DNA from: Boesenbergia rotunda
Taxonomy: Eukaryota; Streptophyta; Magnoliopsida; Zingiberales; Zingiberaceae
NCBI GenBank assembly: GCA_024364735.1
Contig: JAGFNQ010000969.1
Coordinates: forward strand, 137,661-201,660
Length of the DNA stretch: 64,000 nt
Reading direction: 5' to 3'
Shown here: in pieces, positions 33,401 to 44,038 of the stretch
Position numbering within the stretch: position 1 is the first letter of the stretch
How the letters are laid out: each line of letters starts with the position of its first letter
Position numbers and translations under genes: made by a program
The notes under the pieces: model-generated
Database searches by the model: none
Seen by the model: only the letters and a program-made list of their open reading frames with translations
Told to the model about the DNA's origin: nothing

Positions 33401-34204
33401 TAGGATGCCATGATTTTAATTAGGTTATGCCATGATTTTAGGTCCATGCCAAGTATTATGCCATGCTATGAATGTTTACGATGTTTATGGATTGTGTTTA
33501 TGCCATGCTATGAATATTTATGATGTTTATGTTTATGCCATGCTATGAATGTTTACGATGTTTATGTTTATGTCAAGTATGATGCCATACATGAATGTTT
33601 ATGGTTATGTTTATGTCATGCTATGAATATGATGAAGCCATGTCCATGACATGTCGAATGAATGCTAAGTGATGATAAGGATGACGATCTAAGTAAAGCA
33701 TTAAGTATGCTAATGTTTCATATGTTTATGATTAAGTGACGGATGGTTTTAGTGGGTAGGAAAGAGTCTTACTAAGCCTGTGTGCTTATAGTCTTATTTT
33801 CTTATACCGCAGATCATGCAAGGGGATAATAAGGAAGCAGCAGGAGGGCATTGCAGAATGTGTGTGATAGTGACTTGGCCAAGAGACCATATGTTTGTTT
33901 GTCTTATGATAGAACTCTACCTTTACTACTAAGTACTTGAATATGACTCTATGACATGATGCTAATGTATGACATGATGCTAAGTATGATATGATGCTTA
34001 AATATGGCATGATGCTAAGTATGATATGATGCTAGGTATAAAGTTAATATGCCAAGTTTCCATGTTATGATGGTAGGAATGGTAGTAAGTGCATGTAGGT
34101 ATAAGTTTAAAGTTTTCCGCTGCATTATGATGTCTACATGCCTAAGTATGTGAACGTAACGCCGCTTTATGATGGTCTATAAAAAAAAAAAAGCGGGCGT
34201 TACA
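30495..34204 (+). mobile_element. 3' LTR of element A
   Basis: 3710 bp, closely similar to 24575-28656 with indels. It differs in having four instead of five 180-bp units, and a block of GAATGATATGCCATG repeats at about 32390-32530 where the other copy has a less regular version. The conserved AGGGATGCGCGCAT is at 32895-32908. It ends at 34204 exactly where the antisense integrase of element C starts. Confidence 0.9.
30987..31050 (-). other. tRNA-like sequence in the 3' LTR of element A
   Basis: Same position as in the 5' LTR. The T-loop-like part reads AAGGTTCAATCC here, closer to a tRNA than in the partner copy. Confidence 0.65.
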
Positions 34205-37200
34205 GAAATCGATGGCTATGTCTTCCCATTTCCACTCTGGAATCTGAATTGGCTGTAGGACACCTCCTGGTCTCTGGTGTTCTGCTTTAACTCTCTGACA
34301 TGTCAGGCAGGTGCTGACATACCTAGCTATGTCTCTTTTCATTCCGGACCACCAAAATCTTCTTTTCAAGTCCTGGTACATCTTGGTAGAACCAGGATGC
34401 ATGGAGCAGGGAGTTCCATGGGCTTCTTCAAGAATCTTCTTTCTCAGCTCTTCATTCTTGGGGACACACAAACGGTCACCATAATAGAGTATCCCACTGT
34501 CAGATACTCTAAACTCTTTACTCTCTTCTTCTTGCATCTCTTGCTTGATCCTTTGGATATCAGAATCCTTAGCTTGCTCTTTCTGTATCTCTTCAAGCAA
34601 AGTTGACTCTAGTGTCAATAGGGCTAGCTGTCCATCAATAATCTCCACTCCATAATCTACTATCTCCTTTTGTAATGGTGGTGCCAATGCTGATAAGGAC
34701 ATCAAAGTGGCACAAGTCTTTCTACTCAGTGTATCTGCTACTCTATTTGCCTTACCAGGGTGGTAAAGAATCTCACAGTCATAGTCCTTCACTAACTCGA
34801 GCCACCTTCGCTGTCTCATATTGAGGTCTTTCTGAGTGAAGAAATATTTCAGACTCTGGTGATCTGTATAAATCTTACACTACACTCTATACAAGTAATG
34901 CCTCCATATCTTTAGAGCAAAGACTACAGCTGCCAACTCTAGATCATGAGTGGGGTAATTCTTTTCATAGTCCTTGAGTTGCCTGGAAGCATAAGCTATG
35001 ACTTTGCCTTCTTGCATAAGGACTGCTCCAAGTCCTAGCTTTGATGCATCACTGTATATATCAAAGCTCTTATCACCTTCGGGTACTGTAAGGATAGGAG
35101 CGCTGGTCAGTCTCTTCTTCAACTCAAGGAAGCTCTGCTCACAGTCCTCAGTCCACTCATACTTCTTATTCTTTCTGGTAAGGGCTGTAAGTGGAGAAGC
35201 TATCTTTGAAAAGTCCTCTACAAACCTTCTGTAGTACCCTGCCAAACCCAGAAAACTTCTGATCTCACTGGCATTCTTTGGTCGACTCCAGTTATTAACT
35301 GCTTCAATCTTGGCTGGGTCTACCATAATACCTTCCTTGGAAATGATGTGGCCTAGGAATGCCACCTGGTCAAGCCAAAACTCACACTTTGAGAATTTGG
35401 CGTACAACTCCTTTTGATGTAAGGTTTGCAATACCATCTTCAAGTGTTCGGCATGTTCTTCCTGAGTCTTTGAATACACTAGGATATCATCAATAAAGAC
35501 AATGACGAACTTGTCCAGAAAATCCTTGAACACTCTATTCATTAGATCCATAAACATCGCAGGGGCGTTTGTCACTCCAAAGGGCATGACCACAAACTCA
35601 TAGTGCCCATATCTTGTACTGAAAGCAGTCCTTGGTACATCACTCTCCTTCACTCTAAGCTGATGGTAACCTGATCGCAGATCTATCTTGGAGAACACTG
35701 TGGCTCCCTTCAGCTGATCAAATAAATCATCTATCCTTGGCAAAGGATATCTGTTCTTGATGGTTACCTTATTCAAAGCTCGATAATCTATGCACATTCG
35801 CATAGATCCATCTTTCTTCTTAACGAACAGTACAGGAGCTCCCCAAGGTGAATGACTAGGGCGGATGAAACCCTGGTCAAGCAGCTCTTGCAATTGTTCT
35901 TGTAATTCTTTCAGTTCTGCTGGCGCCATGCGATAAGGTGGCTTCGAAATTGGGTTGGTTCCTGGGGCCAACTCAATTTCAAACTCAATTTTCCGATTGG
36001 GAGGGAGTCCTGGTAACTCTTCAGGAAACACCTCAGGATAGTCACAGACTACCCTCACTACTTCTCTCTTCAACCCTTCTCCTTGACTTGCATCCACTAT
36101 ATGAGCTAGAAAACCAGAGCACCCCTTCTCTAACATTCTCTGAGCTTGTAAGGTAGATAAGAACCTTTTTGTCTTTCTCTTTGGGTCTCCAATAAACTCG
36201 AATGGAGGTTCTGCTTCTGGTGTGAACTTGACTTTTCTCTTGCGGCAGTCTATAGAAGCATTGTACTTGCTCAAGAAGTCCATCCCTAAAATGACATCGT
36301 AATCCTTCATCTCAAGGACTACTAAATCACTATAGAGCTCTCGGTTGGAAATCCAGATTGGTACTGCCCTCAGCCTCTCAGTAGAGGCCATGACTTCCCC
36401 CGATGGTAAAGTTGTTAAGAACTTCATCGTTCAATATTTCTGGTGGCCTTTATACTGTTTAAGTAGTGCTCGGTGATCAAAGCACTACTTATCAGTTCTT
36501 TGGAAGTTTGCGGCCTCTTAACACCGCTAGCCCCATTTAACGCTATCTCAGGTCTTAACATCTTGAGCATTAGTCTGACTATCTCTTTTTCTGTGCTAAC
36601 TAGCTCTAGGCACAGACGAACTAACCGATTAAACTTCTTCACTGCTTCATCCACGGATAAGTCTCCTTGTTTGAACTCCGTGAATTCGTCGTAATGCTTG
36701 TTGATTACTCGCATGTGAAACTATTCTTCGAAGAACTCAGTCTCGAAGTCGGCCCATGTCATCTAGTTGATATTTCTCTTGGCCTTAACATTCTCCCACC
36801 ACATCCTAGCATCTCCCGTAAGCCAGAAAGATGCACACTTTATCTTCTCTACCTCATGCCAGTCCAGTTGCTCTACTTTGCTTTCCAACGTTTTGAACCA
36901 TGCTTGAGAATCCCATGGTTCACTTGTGCCTGAGAAGTTCTCTGGCTTCAGTTTCTACCACTAGATGAGGTACGCTTCTTGCCTTACCCCCCTTGTCGGG
37001 ACTATAGATGTAACCGATGGATCGTCGTTCACAACTGGTGCCACTACATTCTCCACCAGCGGGGTAATGGGAGCGGCCTACTGGTTAGTCATCATTGTGA
37101 CAATAACTTGCTGCTATTCTACTACTTACCCTTGTAACCGAGCCACCACCTCTAAAAGATTTGGTGGTGGTACTGACTTTGCTGCCTCTTGCCCTTTAGG

Positions 37201-37338
37201 AGCTCACTCCTCATTTTGGGCCTTTCTAGGACGTCCTCTTGACATTCACTTACTCTATATCATAAAGAGACTATGTTGCCTCTTGCCCTCTAGAGCTCGC
37301 TCCTCATTTTGGGCCTTTCTAGGACGTCCTCTTGCCAT
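34205..37338 (-). pseudogene. Gypsy gag-pol of element C, broken
   Basis: Gag starts near 37245 or, in a duplicated copy, 37338 (MSRGRPRKAQNEE / MARGRPRKAQNEE), with several stops. The gag core continues to about 36424 (FEEF, HYDEFTEFKQGDLSVDEAVKKFNRL). At 36424-36427 gag jumps directly into the region after the protease active site (FLTTLPSGE). Compared with element B about 0.6 kb is missing, taking out the zinc knuckle and the protease D-T-G. The open frame 36427-34880 (515 residues) holds RT with intact FIDD and the first part of RNase H (YSDASKLGLGAVL). A stop (TAG) separates it from 34819-34205, with the rest of RNase H and the integrase HHCC zinc finger (HGTPCSMHPG, CLTCQ). The integrase core is absent. 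Confidence 0.9.
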
Positions 37339-37370
37339 TCTCTTACACTATAGTGTAAAGAAAATAAAAA
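37180..37370. repeat. 93-bp duplication over the gag start of element C
   Basis: TCATTTTGGGCCTTTCTAGG occurs at 37211 and 37304. Each copy carries a possible gag ATG on the minus strand (37245 and 37338). Only the inner copy runs into the rest of gag. Confidence 0.8.
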
Positions 37371-37399
37371 CTCATTATCTCTTAGTAACTTACTTCGTT

Positions 37400-37677
37400 A
37401 TCTCCTTGCACATATTAGCATAAAAATAATACCAATATACTTTTCTATCATCATGCACTTACTGATACTAGCAGTCAATAATAAAAAGATTATCCCTTGC
37501 ACATATTAGCATAAAAATAATACTAATATACTTTTCTATCATCATGCACTTACTGATACTAGCAGTCAATAATAAAAATATTATCTCCTTGCACATATTA
37601 GCATAAAAATAATACCAATATACTTTTCTATCATCATGCACTTACTGATACTAGCAGTCAATAATAAAAAGCATATA
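37400..37677. repeat. 91-bp tandem repeat in the leader of element C, three copies
   Basis: CTTGCACATATTAGCATAAA starts units at about 37405, 37496 and 37588. Copies are nearly identical. It lies between gag and the primer-binding site. Confidence 0.88.
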
Positions 37678-37758
37678 AAACTACAACATATGAACTTCTT
37701 ACTTGGTAGGTGGCAGGATTGATGCTTGATGTCAGTGTGACGGAAGGGTGGAACCTTT

Positions 37759-37770
37759 GCTCTGATACCA
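37759..37770 (-). other. Primer-binding site of element C
   Basis: TGGTATCAGAGC on the minus strand, three bases from the LTR end at 37774. This fixes the orientation. Confidence 0.9.
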
Positions 37771-37980
37771 CTCTGTGACGACCCGCCTTCTGGTACTACT
37801 AAGCTTTAAGGCGGATCGCTACTACTAACTGACTAACTGACTTATTGGTGATTTCTTATAATGCTAAACCAACTGGGAGAATTTAAAATTTCTTATTTCG
37901 CTATTTGCTGAATTAACAATTCATAATCATGTTTAAAGTACTAATCAGCCAAAATAAAGCAAAAACTTTCATTTTTATTA

Positions 37981-38051
37981 GCTTGGCTAAGAATTAACCC
38001 CTAGACCTCTTAGTTGTAACACTAAGGCACTAACCAGCTGCTCTACATAAC
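37981..38051 (-). other. tRNA-like sequence near the 3' end of LTR C
   Basis: On the minus strand: GTAGAGCAGCTGGTTAGTGC (D-arm-like), CCTTAGTGTTACAACTAAG (stem with an anticodon-sized loop), then GAGGTCTAGGGGTTAATTC (variable and T-arm-like). It lies in the same sense as the element, directly after the palindrome array. Confidence 0.6.
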
Positions 38052-38067
38052 TTCTTTTTAATGGTAC

Positions 38068-38220
38068 CAGTCGACTGCTATATAGCCAGTCGACTGGTAT
38101 CGGCCACAGAAACTTTCTGTGCCCGGCACCAGTCGACTGGCCTCATGGCAGTCAACTGGTGCATCGAACAGAAACTTTCTGTTCGATAGGGCAGTCGACT
38201 GGTTTTGAACCAGTCGACTG
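38068..38220 (-). promoter_or_regulatory. Three pairs of CAGTCGACTG palindromes in Gypsy LTR C
   Basis: Sites start at 38068/38087, 38130/38149 and 38192/38211. The interval within each pair is exactly 19 bp and pairs are 62 bp apart. Between pairs lies CAGAAACTTTCTG, itself nearly palindromic. The same 19-bp pairs occur in Copia LTRs N and D. Confidence 0.75.
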
Positions 38221-39838
38221 GCACGCCTGAAACCTGCATTTACAGACCTAAAAACCATTTCCAACGATCCACAAAACATATACTTCTAAGACATACAAAG
38301 ACATAACTCCATTTCTATACTCTATACTAGTTTTCTAAACATTTTAGCAATTCAAAACAACCTCATAAACTTGAAATTAAGACTTTTGCGGAAGTAAATA
38401 AGCTATCAAAATGTGTGTGAACTTTAGACTAAAGTTTGTACCCAACTTTGTATCTATGCAAGGTTTAAACAAAGTCATTCATTCTACCACTTTGAAACAC
38501 CAACACACATGTTCTACAAGACTTAGCCCAATGATCTCTTCCACGGTTCCACCGCCACTGAACATCAATGCAAGTCCCTTCGCCTCCTTAACTTATGCTT
38601 TTTCTTTACCTTTGTCTGCAATAGAAGGAAATGCAACTAATAAGCAAAATGCTTAGTAAGTAAATCCTAACTCACAATCCAACAATAAGGGATAAACATG
38701 CTCTTTTCAAATAATGCTTGCTTCAAAACACATGCACTTTGAAATACTTACACATGGAAACTTTCATATACTTATCATGCTCAATCCTACTTGAAAACAT
38801 TTACTAGTACTAAAACATTGGCAAATCTAACATGCTCATAGTTTCTTTTGAAACATTACTAATGATACATTTCCATACTTTAAAACACAACTTCTTTGCT
38901 CTTTCCCTTTAACATGCTTATAACATAACCATGTTATCATATATAACAAAACATGCACTTTAGGAAAATTGAAACACTTTCATATACTCATATACTTCAA
39001 AATAATAATCAACTTTCTCAGGCCTTGACATTGTACCCTGGTATCAATGTACCAATGCGCGCATCCCTAATAGGTTTCGGGGTAGCTAGCCACCGCACCC
39101 TATTAGAGCTTCTTTCTAACTTTCTGTGGGCCTCTTTTTTGCCCGGTACATGTCACTTTACAAAAGTAAAATACTTTCTTATTCATAATGCTTATACTTA
39201 TCAAGCTATCTTTCTTTTTACATAAATCTTTGCACTACCAAACCTTACCTTTCTTACTTGGAACTTTCATCGAGCACCTTGCGTGCCCTTAACCCAAAAC
39301 TCAATTTTGGGACTTTTCAAGAACTTGGTCTTCCATCCTTAGATCACATACATAAAAATCTACTCCAATTGAAGTTCTATGATTAAAAATATGTATTCTT
39401 GAGAAGCTTAATCACACAATAAACCCTATTCTCCAAGCATCCACATAAATCACAAAATCAAGGTTCTACAACGAGAAAACTACATGCGAAGCTACTCCTA
39501 TTGCAGGTGAGTGATTTACTTACCCTTTTCTTGAAGAAAACTCACTAAGTATCTCAAAATTTCTAGTGTAAGGCTCTTTTCCTCTTCCTTTGCAAGAAAA
39601 CTTCACCCTTGGCCCTAGGGAAGAAGCCCTAGGTTTTCTACTTCAAGAGGAAGAAGAAGGAAGAAGAAAACTCCCCCTTTCTCCCTATTTTCGCAGCTTC
39701 CTCCCTTGGCTCGCGCGGCCTCCTCCAAGCCCTAATGGGGTCTTAACTCAACTTAAGTGGAAGATTAGATACCTCTTCATGAAATGGGCTAAATCAACTA
39801 TAATATTATTTCGTTTCATCCTTTTCTGTGCTTGATAC

Positions 39839-39915
39839 CCTAGCCCAGCTGGTTCCTTGGATTCGCTTAAGTCACTGCTTGCCTTGTGGTCGCAGGATCG
39901 ATCCCCACTCGACCC
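39839..39915 (+). other. tRNA-like sequence near the start of LTR C
   Basis: Plus strand: CCTAGCCCAGCTGGTTCC (D-arm-like) and TTGTGGTCGCAGGATCGATC (variable and T-arm-like), separated by a middle part with weak pairing. Antisense to element C. Confidence 0.6.
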
Positions 39916-40027
39916 TTTTAATTTTTTTCTTCTTATTTTAATCCGAAAAAATGCTATAATATTCCGAAAAATGCTAGAAAAATTTCTAAAAATCCCTAAT
40001 AATACCAGGAAATTATTGGGTGTTACA

Positions 40028-40575
40028 TCCATGTCTATAGATTAAATAATTAATCCGAATGGAGACCTATCTCCCAAACGACCGTCTCATCATCGTATCA
40101 ATCGATTCGAGTTACAACTTAGCCAAACTCAAAGTTCGAGACTTGTAACTCGCCTAACCGATCGACCGCAGAAAAGATGACGAGCATATCGCCAATTTTT
40201 GTGTTTATTTTGAGATCCAATAATTAATTATCAAACATTAATTAAACAATTAATTAAACATGATAATTAATTAAAATTTCACATATAATGATAAGAAAAC
40301 CCAAGGAGTCAAGGAAGAGTTTATACCTTCTGTTACCTTACGATCTTCTACCGTATGACCCTCCCCTCTTGGACGTCATGTGGGCGATGGTCTACCAAGA
40401 TCTAGAATAACAAGGGCCTCCAATTAATTGCTTCTTCACGCTCTGATCAAAACCCTAGAAAAGGGTTTCACCATCGGCCACTTTCCTCCTCCCTCCCTTG
40501 CGCCGTCGGCCTTCCAAGGCCACCCAAGCCCGCCAGCCACAAGGAAGCTCTGGAGAGGAAGATGAAGAAGCTTTG
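40028..40575 (-). mobile_element. J-type Copia LTR fragment (J3)
   Basis: From CCATGTCTATAGATTAAA onward it follows J1 (from about 10530) and J2 (from about 21938), including CTACCGTATGACCCTCCCC. The first ~65 bp of the LTR are missing because element C starts there. It could be what remains of the 5' LTR of the J2 element, but no primer-binding site is left to prove this. Confidence 0.65.
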
Positions 40576-41713
40576 TGTTGTGGGAAATTGAAAATTATGT
40601 GGAGGGCATAGGTTAAGGGGGAGGACATGTGTATGTCTCTTAATGTGCTATGCTTTTAATTTTCAATTGCTATTGTTGTTTTTGTACCTAACATAAACAT
40701 ATTAACACACATCAAAAAGGGAGAGATTGTTGGGGCAATCGGCCCAGGTATGATCTGGAGGATCATGGGTTTTGATGTGTGTGTCAATATAGTTAAGTTA
40801 AGATTTTATTGTGTTCTAATATGTGTATGTGAGTGTGCAGGTTTGCAGGATACACATAGACTTGGTTGGATGTCATCAGGTACGGTGAAGGGTGGCATGG
40901 AGGCAAGCCGTCGGCTTGTGTGCGCATCCGAGGGACCATGGATGAAGCAGGAACGATGAGCCGAGGGAAGCGAACTTCGAAGTGTATGTGAAGGATGGCA
41001 TGGAGGCAAGACGAGGGCTTGTGTGCGCATCTGAGGGACGAGGGTCGAAGACAAAGAGGGTGCGAAGGCAACAGATCTAGGTTGTTGGATGAAGGGTCAA
41101 CCAGGTTGTGAGGGTTTGAGTACTGAGGGCATTGTACTCAGGAACTAAGTCGTGAAGGTTCGAGTGCGGAGAGAAATATGCTCGGGAAGAGTAACCCTAG
41201 ACTTAGGGATGGACCAATCGACTGATCCAGGATCAGTCGACTGGTGGCGCTGGAAACTCGAACGTTGGAGTTGCAATGGTCGAATCCAAGTGGGATTAGT
41301 CGACTGGGGTTGGACCAGTCAACTGGTAGCGCCATTTCAGCCTCAAGCTCTATTTAAGTGAGCTCGTTTAAGATCATTTCTTCTTGGCGAAACTTGCTTG
41401 TGAAAAGCTTGTTAGTAGCCTCTATTGCTCAGGTAGTGTCGAGAAGTTGTGGTGAGGTTTCTCCACTCACAATGAGAGACAAGATCTAGCCGGAGCTGCT
41501 CCGAGGAATCATCCACTGAAGAATCAGGATCGTCCACCTTACGGACAGCCATGGAGTAGGAGTTTTATCTCCAAACCACGTAAATCGGTGTGTTCTCTTA
41601 GTTTTAGTTTTAGTTTTAGTTTATGTTTATTCCACTTGCACACTAACTTTGTAGGAAGAAAAATCAAGAAAAGCTATTCACCCCCCTCTAGCTTGACGAT
41701 CACGGTCCTAACA
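40576..41713 (+). mobile_element. 3' end and 3' LTR of SIRE-like element N
   Basis: 40576-40727 is the end of an interior, closing with the polypurine tract AAAAAGGGAGAGAT. The LTR 40728-41713 (986 bp) runs TGTTGGGGCAATC...GGTCCTAACA with the SIRE-like CACCCCCCTCTAGC near the end. It is related to LTR D. Everything upstream of the last 150 bp of the interior is missing. Confidence 0.82.
41215..41358 (+). promoter_or_regulatory. Paired CAGTCGACTG palindromes and TATA box of LTR N
   Basis: Site pairs start at 41215/41234 and 41297/41316, each 19 bp apart. A TATA-like CTATTTAAG lies at 41350-41358, 25 bp after the last site. Confidence 0.72.
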
Positions 41714-41746
41714 ACAATAACACATTCCTCTCTCCTACATGTAAAG

Positions 41747-44018
41747 TGATGGGACCGGGTGCATGTTGACATGGATACGGGTTCGTAATTTTTAAATTAA
41801 TTACAAGCAGCGGAAGAATTAGCATAAATAATTTCTCAAATTATTTTTAACCACGTATCTAGCATGCAACCTTGTGGTGTGTGGACATGATCATAAATTA
41901 AATTTCTTTTTAAAAAAAGTAAACTAATTTACTTTGTACCTCGCGTAACTCGAAGAAAGGGACGAGATCCAACCGTAGCGTCCCTTGGAAGCTTCGCCTC
42001 TATTCGCGTCCACGCCGAGTTCTCTTCGGGATGACTTCGCAAAGCCACGAGTTTTGTGCCGTTGAGAACTACTAGATTCTCCAAAGGCACAACTAGAATA
42101 TCAAGAGAGAGAGATGGAAGACTAACCACCAAGTGACGGATCAAGATCCGGGAGAGGAAGGAGTTGCGATCCGCTTCTTCTTCTTCTTTGTCACCTTCTT
42201 GGTGGAGGAGGCTCACGGTAGCCCTAGGTGGTGCGCCGGCCCTAGGGGAGGAGAGAAGGCGCCGGCCCTAGAGAGAGAAAGTGGGCGCCGTCCCTAGAGA
42301 GAGAGGGAGAGAATAAGGGAGAGAGAGAGAGCTTCTTAATCTTTTGATTAATTGGAATTCAAGGCTTGCCTTGGTTCCTTTATATAGTAGCCTCTCCATT
42401 GCCAAGTCTCCCTTTTAACGGAATAAATTTACATAAGAAATTTATCTTATAAATTTTCTTATGAATTATTCCGTTATGCCAAGTTTTATTATAACTAAAT
42501 TTATAATAAAACAAACACATCTCCCAATTTATTATGGAATAAATTTTTTTACAAGAAATTTACTATATAAATTTTTCTTATCATGGAAAAATCAATTCTC
42601 AATTGATTTTATAAAATAAAATAAACCATTTAAAGTTTATTTTAATCTCCATGTAAATAAATTTATTTACATAAATTTCTTTATATAAATTTCTTTATAT
42701 AAATTTATTTATCCATAATTTTATAAAACAAATCACGCTTGATTTATTTTATAATTTAAACCAAATAAATTGGTTTCTCTCCTTTGTTGTGGGCGGCTAA
42801 ACCAAAGAGGGTGGGGACCCTCTTTAGCCGGCCAAACCGAGCCGCCTCCTCGCAAATTAAACTCATTTAATTCGCCCAATAAGCCTTCAAAAGACTTAGC
42901 CGTTTTAAGCTTCCGATGCGCCTCTGATAAATTCAGATTCGACTTATTTCTCTTGATCGGAAAATCAATTTTCAACTCATTTTAAATCCCTCGGATTACT
43001 CGTTGTGCGTGTGACTAAATAGGCTTTCGATTTATGTTGGTCGTCTATAATTAACCAATTATAGAACGATCATGAGTGGCACCTAGTAGTACATCATGAC
43101 CCCCAATTAATCGAAAGATCAACGGTTGACCTCAGAAAGAATTCTGAAACCCTTCAGCAGCTCTAATGAATCGTGCCTCATTCCCTTCACCATCTTATAC
43201 CCACTTGGTTCAGGACACGGTCTATGTGTGTCAGTCCCCACTAGGCTGAGTACGTCACACCTAGCCCAAGTAATGTCTTTCTCGTCCAACGGATTCTAAT
43301 TACTCTCATGTTTCCTTGAGATTCATACTCGGAACATGTTATGCTCTGGCCAGAGACTTCGAGTAACAATCCGACGATAGGCCTTGGGTATACATCTCCT
43401 CGCAAGTAGTGGTGAATCCTTTGTAGGTTGTTCAAACATCTTCAGGCACTTCGGCTTATACCCAACCATCCTGGGTCCACACCTCCTTAGAGATGCTTGC
43501 TTAAGACGTCAAAGCATAAGTCTCCGTGACCAAGATGACTTGAACACCACAAGTCAAAGGAACATCACACATAAGCTGCAGTAAGAACTTCATTGACATA
43601 TCTACATGTAGATTCCCATATGAAGTTTTACAGCCAGTCACTCCAATGAACTAGTTCCCTTAACTAGCATCCATGTTTATCTCCGGACATCCCAATGTCA
43701 CCAGCCAGTGAGAATCAGCTGATTAGAGAATAGCCCATGCTAGTCTCAACAGAATTGATAGTGTCCGTATTTATCAATTCATCGACTAGGGACAATTTCA
43801 ATACTTCACAATTACACATGTAGAGATAATCACTAATTGTGAATTCATCACAAATTCTCTAATGCTGTGAATTGTATTGCGGACATTCAATAAATAAGTT
43901 CAAGATCTCAATCAAATACATGAACATGTATACTCAAATAGTGAATATTCATTTATTAAAGTAAATGATTACAATTATAAGGCGATTGCCTTAGGACACT
44001 TCTCTCATATTACTAACA
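41747..44018 (-). mobile_element. 3' LTR of element E
   Basis: A TATA box (ACTATATAAAGG, minus) lies at about 42388-42377. Downstream of it on the element strand are GA repeats and three copies of a GGCGCCGGCCCTAG-like phrase (about 42300-42230). AT-rich blocks repeating ATAAATTT occupy about 42420-42740. Confidence 0.88.
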
Positions 44019-44031
44019 AACTCCCACTTGG
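44019..44031 (-). other. Polypurine tract of element E
   Basis: AAGTGGGAG on the minus strand, directly before the 3' LTR. Same position and form as in element G. Confidence 0.8.
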
Positions 44032-44038
44032 CCTAATG

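Larger units (their letters stand above)
24575..34204 (+). mobile_element. Non-autonomous Gypsy element A with giant LTRs
   Basis: LTRs of 4082 bp (24575-28656) and 3710 bp (30495-34204) begin TGTAACGACCCGG and end GCGGGCGTTACA. The interior is only 1838 bp: primer-binding site, a leader and gag start shared with element B, about 1.35 kb of AT-rich filler, the last 32 codons of pol, and a polypurine tract. Element B is its autonomous counterpart by sequence. The outer flanks show no target duplication (TCAGT versus GAAAT) and belong to different older elements, a Copia on the left and Gypsy C on the right. Confidence 0.88.
34205..40027 (-). mobile_element. Truncated Gypsy element C
   Basis: A minus-strand element with 5' LTR (37774-40027), primer-binding site (37759-37770), gag and pol reading leftwards. 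It stops in the integrase at 34205, where element A ends. Its domains are of the same chromodomain-Gypsy type as element B but clearly divergent. Its 3' half and 3' LTR are absent from the window. Confidence 0.88.
37774..40027 (-). mobile_element. 5' LTR of element C
   Basis: 2254 bp; on the plus strand TGTGACGACCC...GGGTGTTACA. On the element strand it starts at 40027 and contains: a tRNA-like sequence (39839-39915, antisense), the conserved AGGGATGCGCGCAT (39068-39055), six paired palindromes (38220-38068), and a second tRNA-like sequence (38051-37981, sense). No coding region. Confidence 0.85.

Noticed and set aside
40576..41713. N and D as the two LTRs of one SIRE element
   Set aside because: N is preceded by a polypurine tract (a 3' LTR) and D is followed by a primer-binding site (a 5' LTR), both on the plus strand with N to the left; they are ends of two different elements and have diverged clearly.
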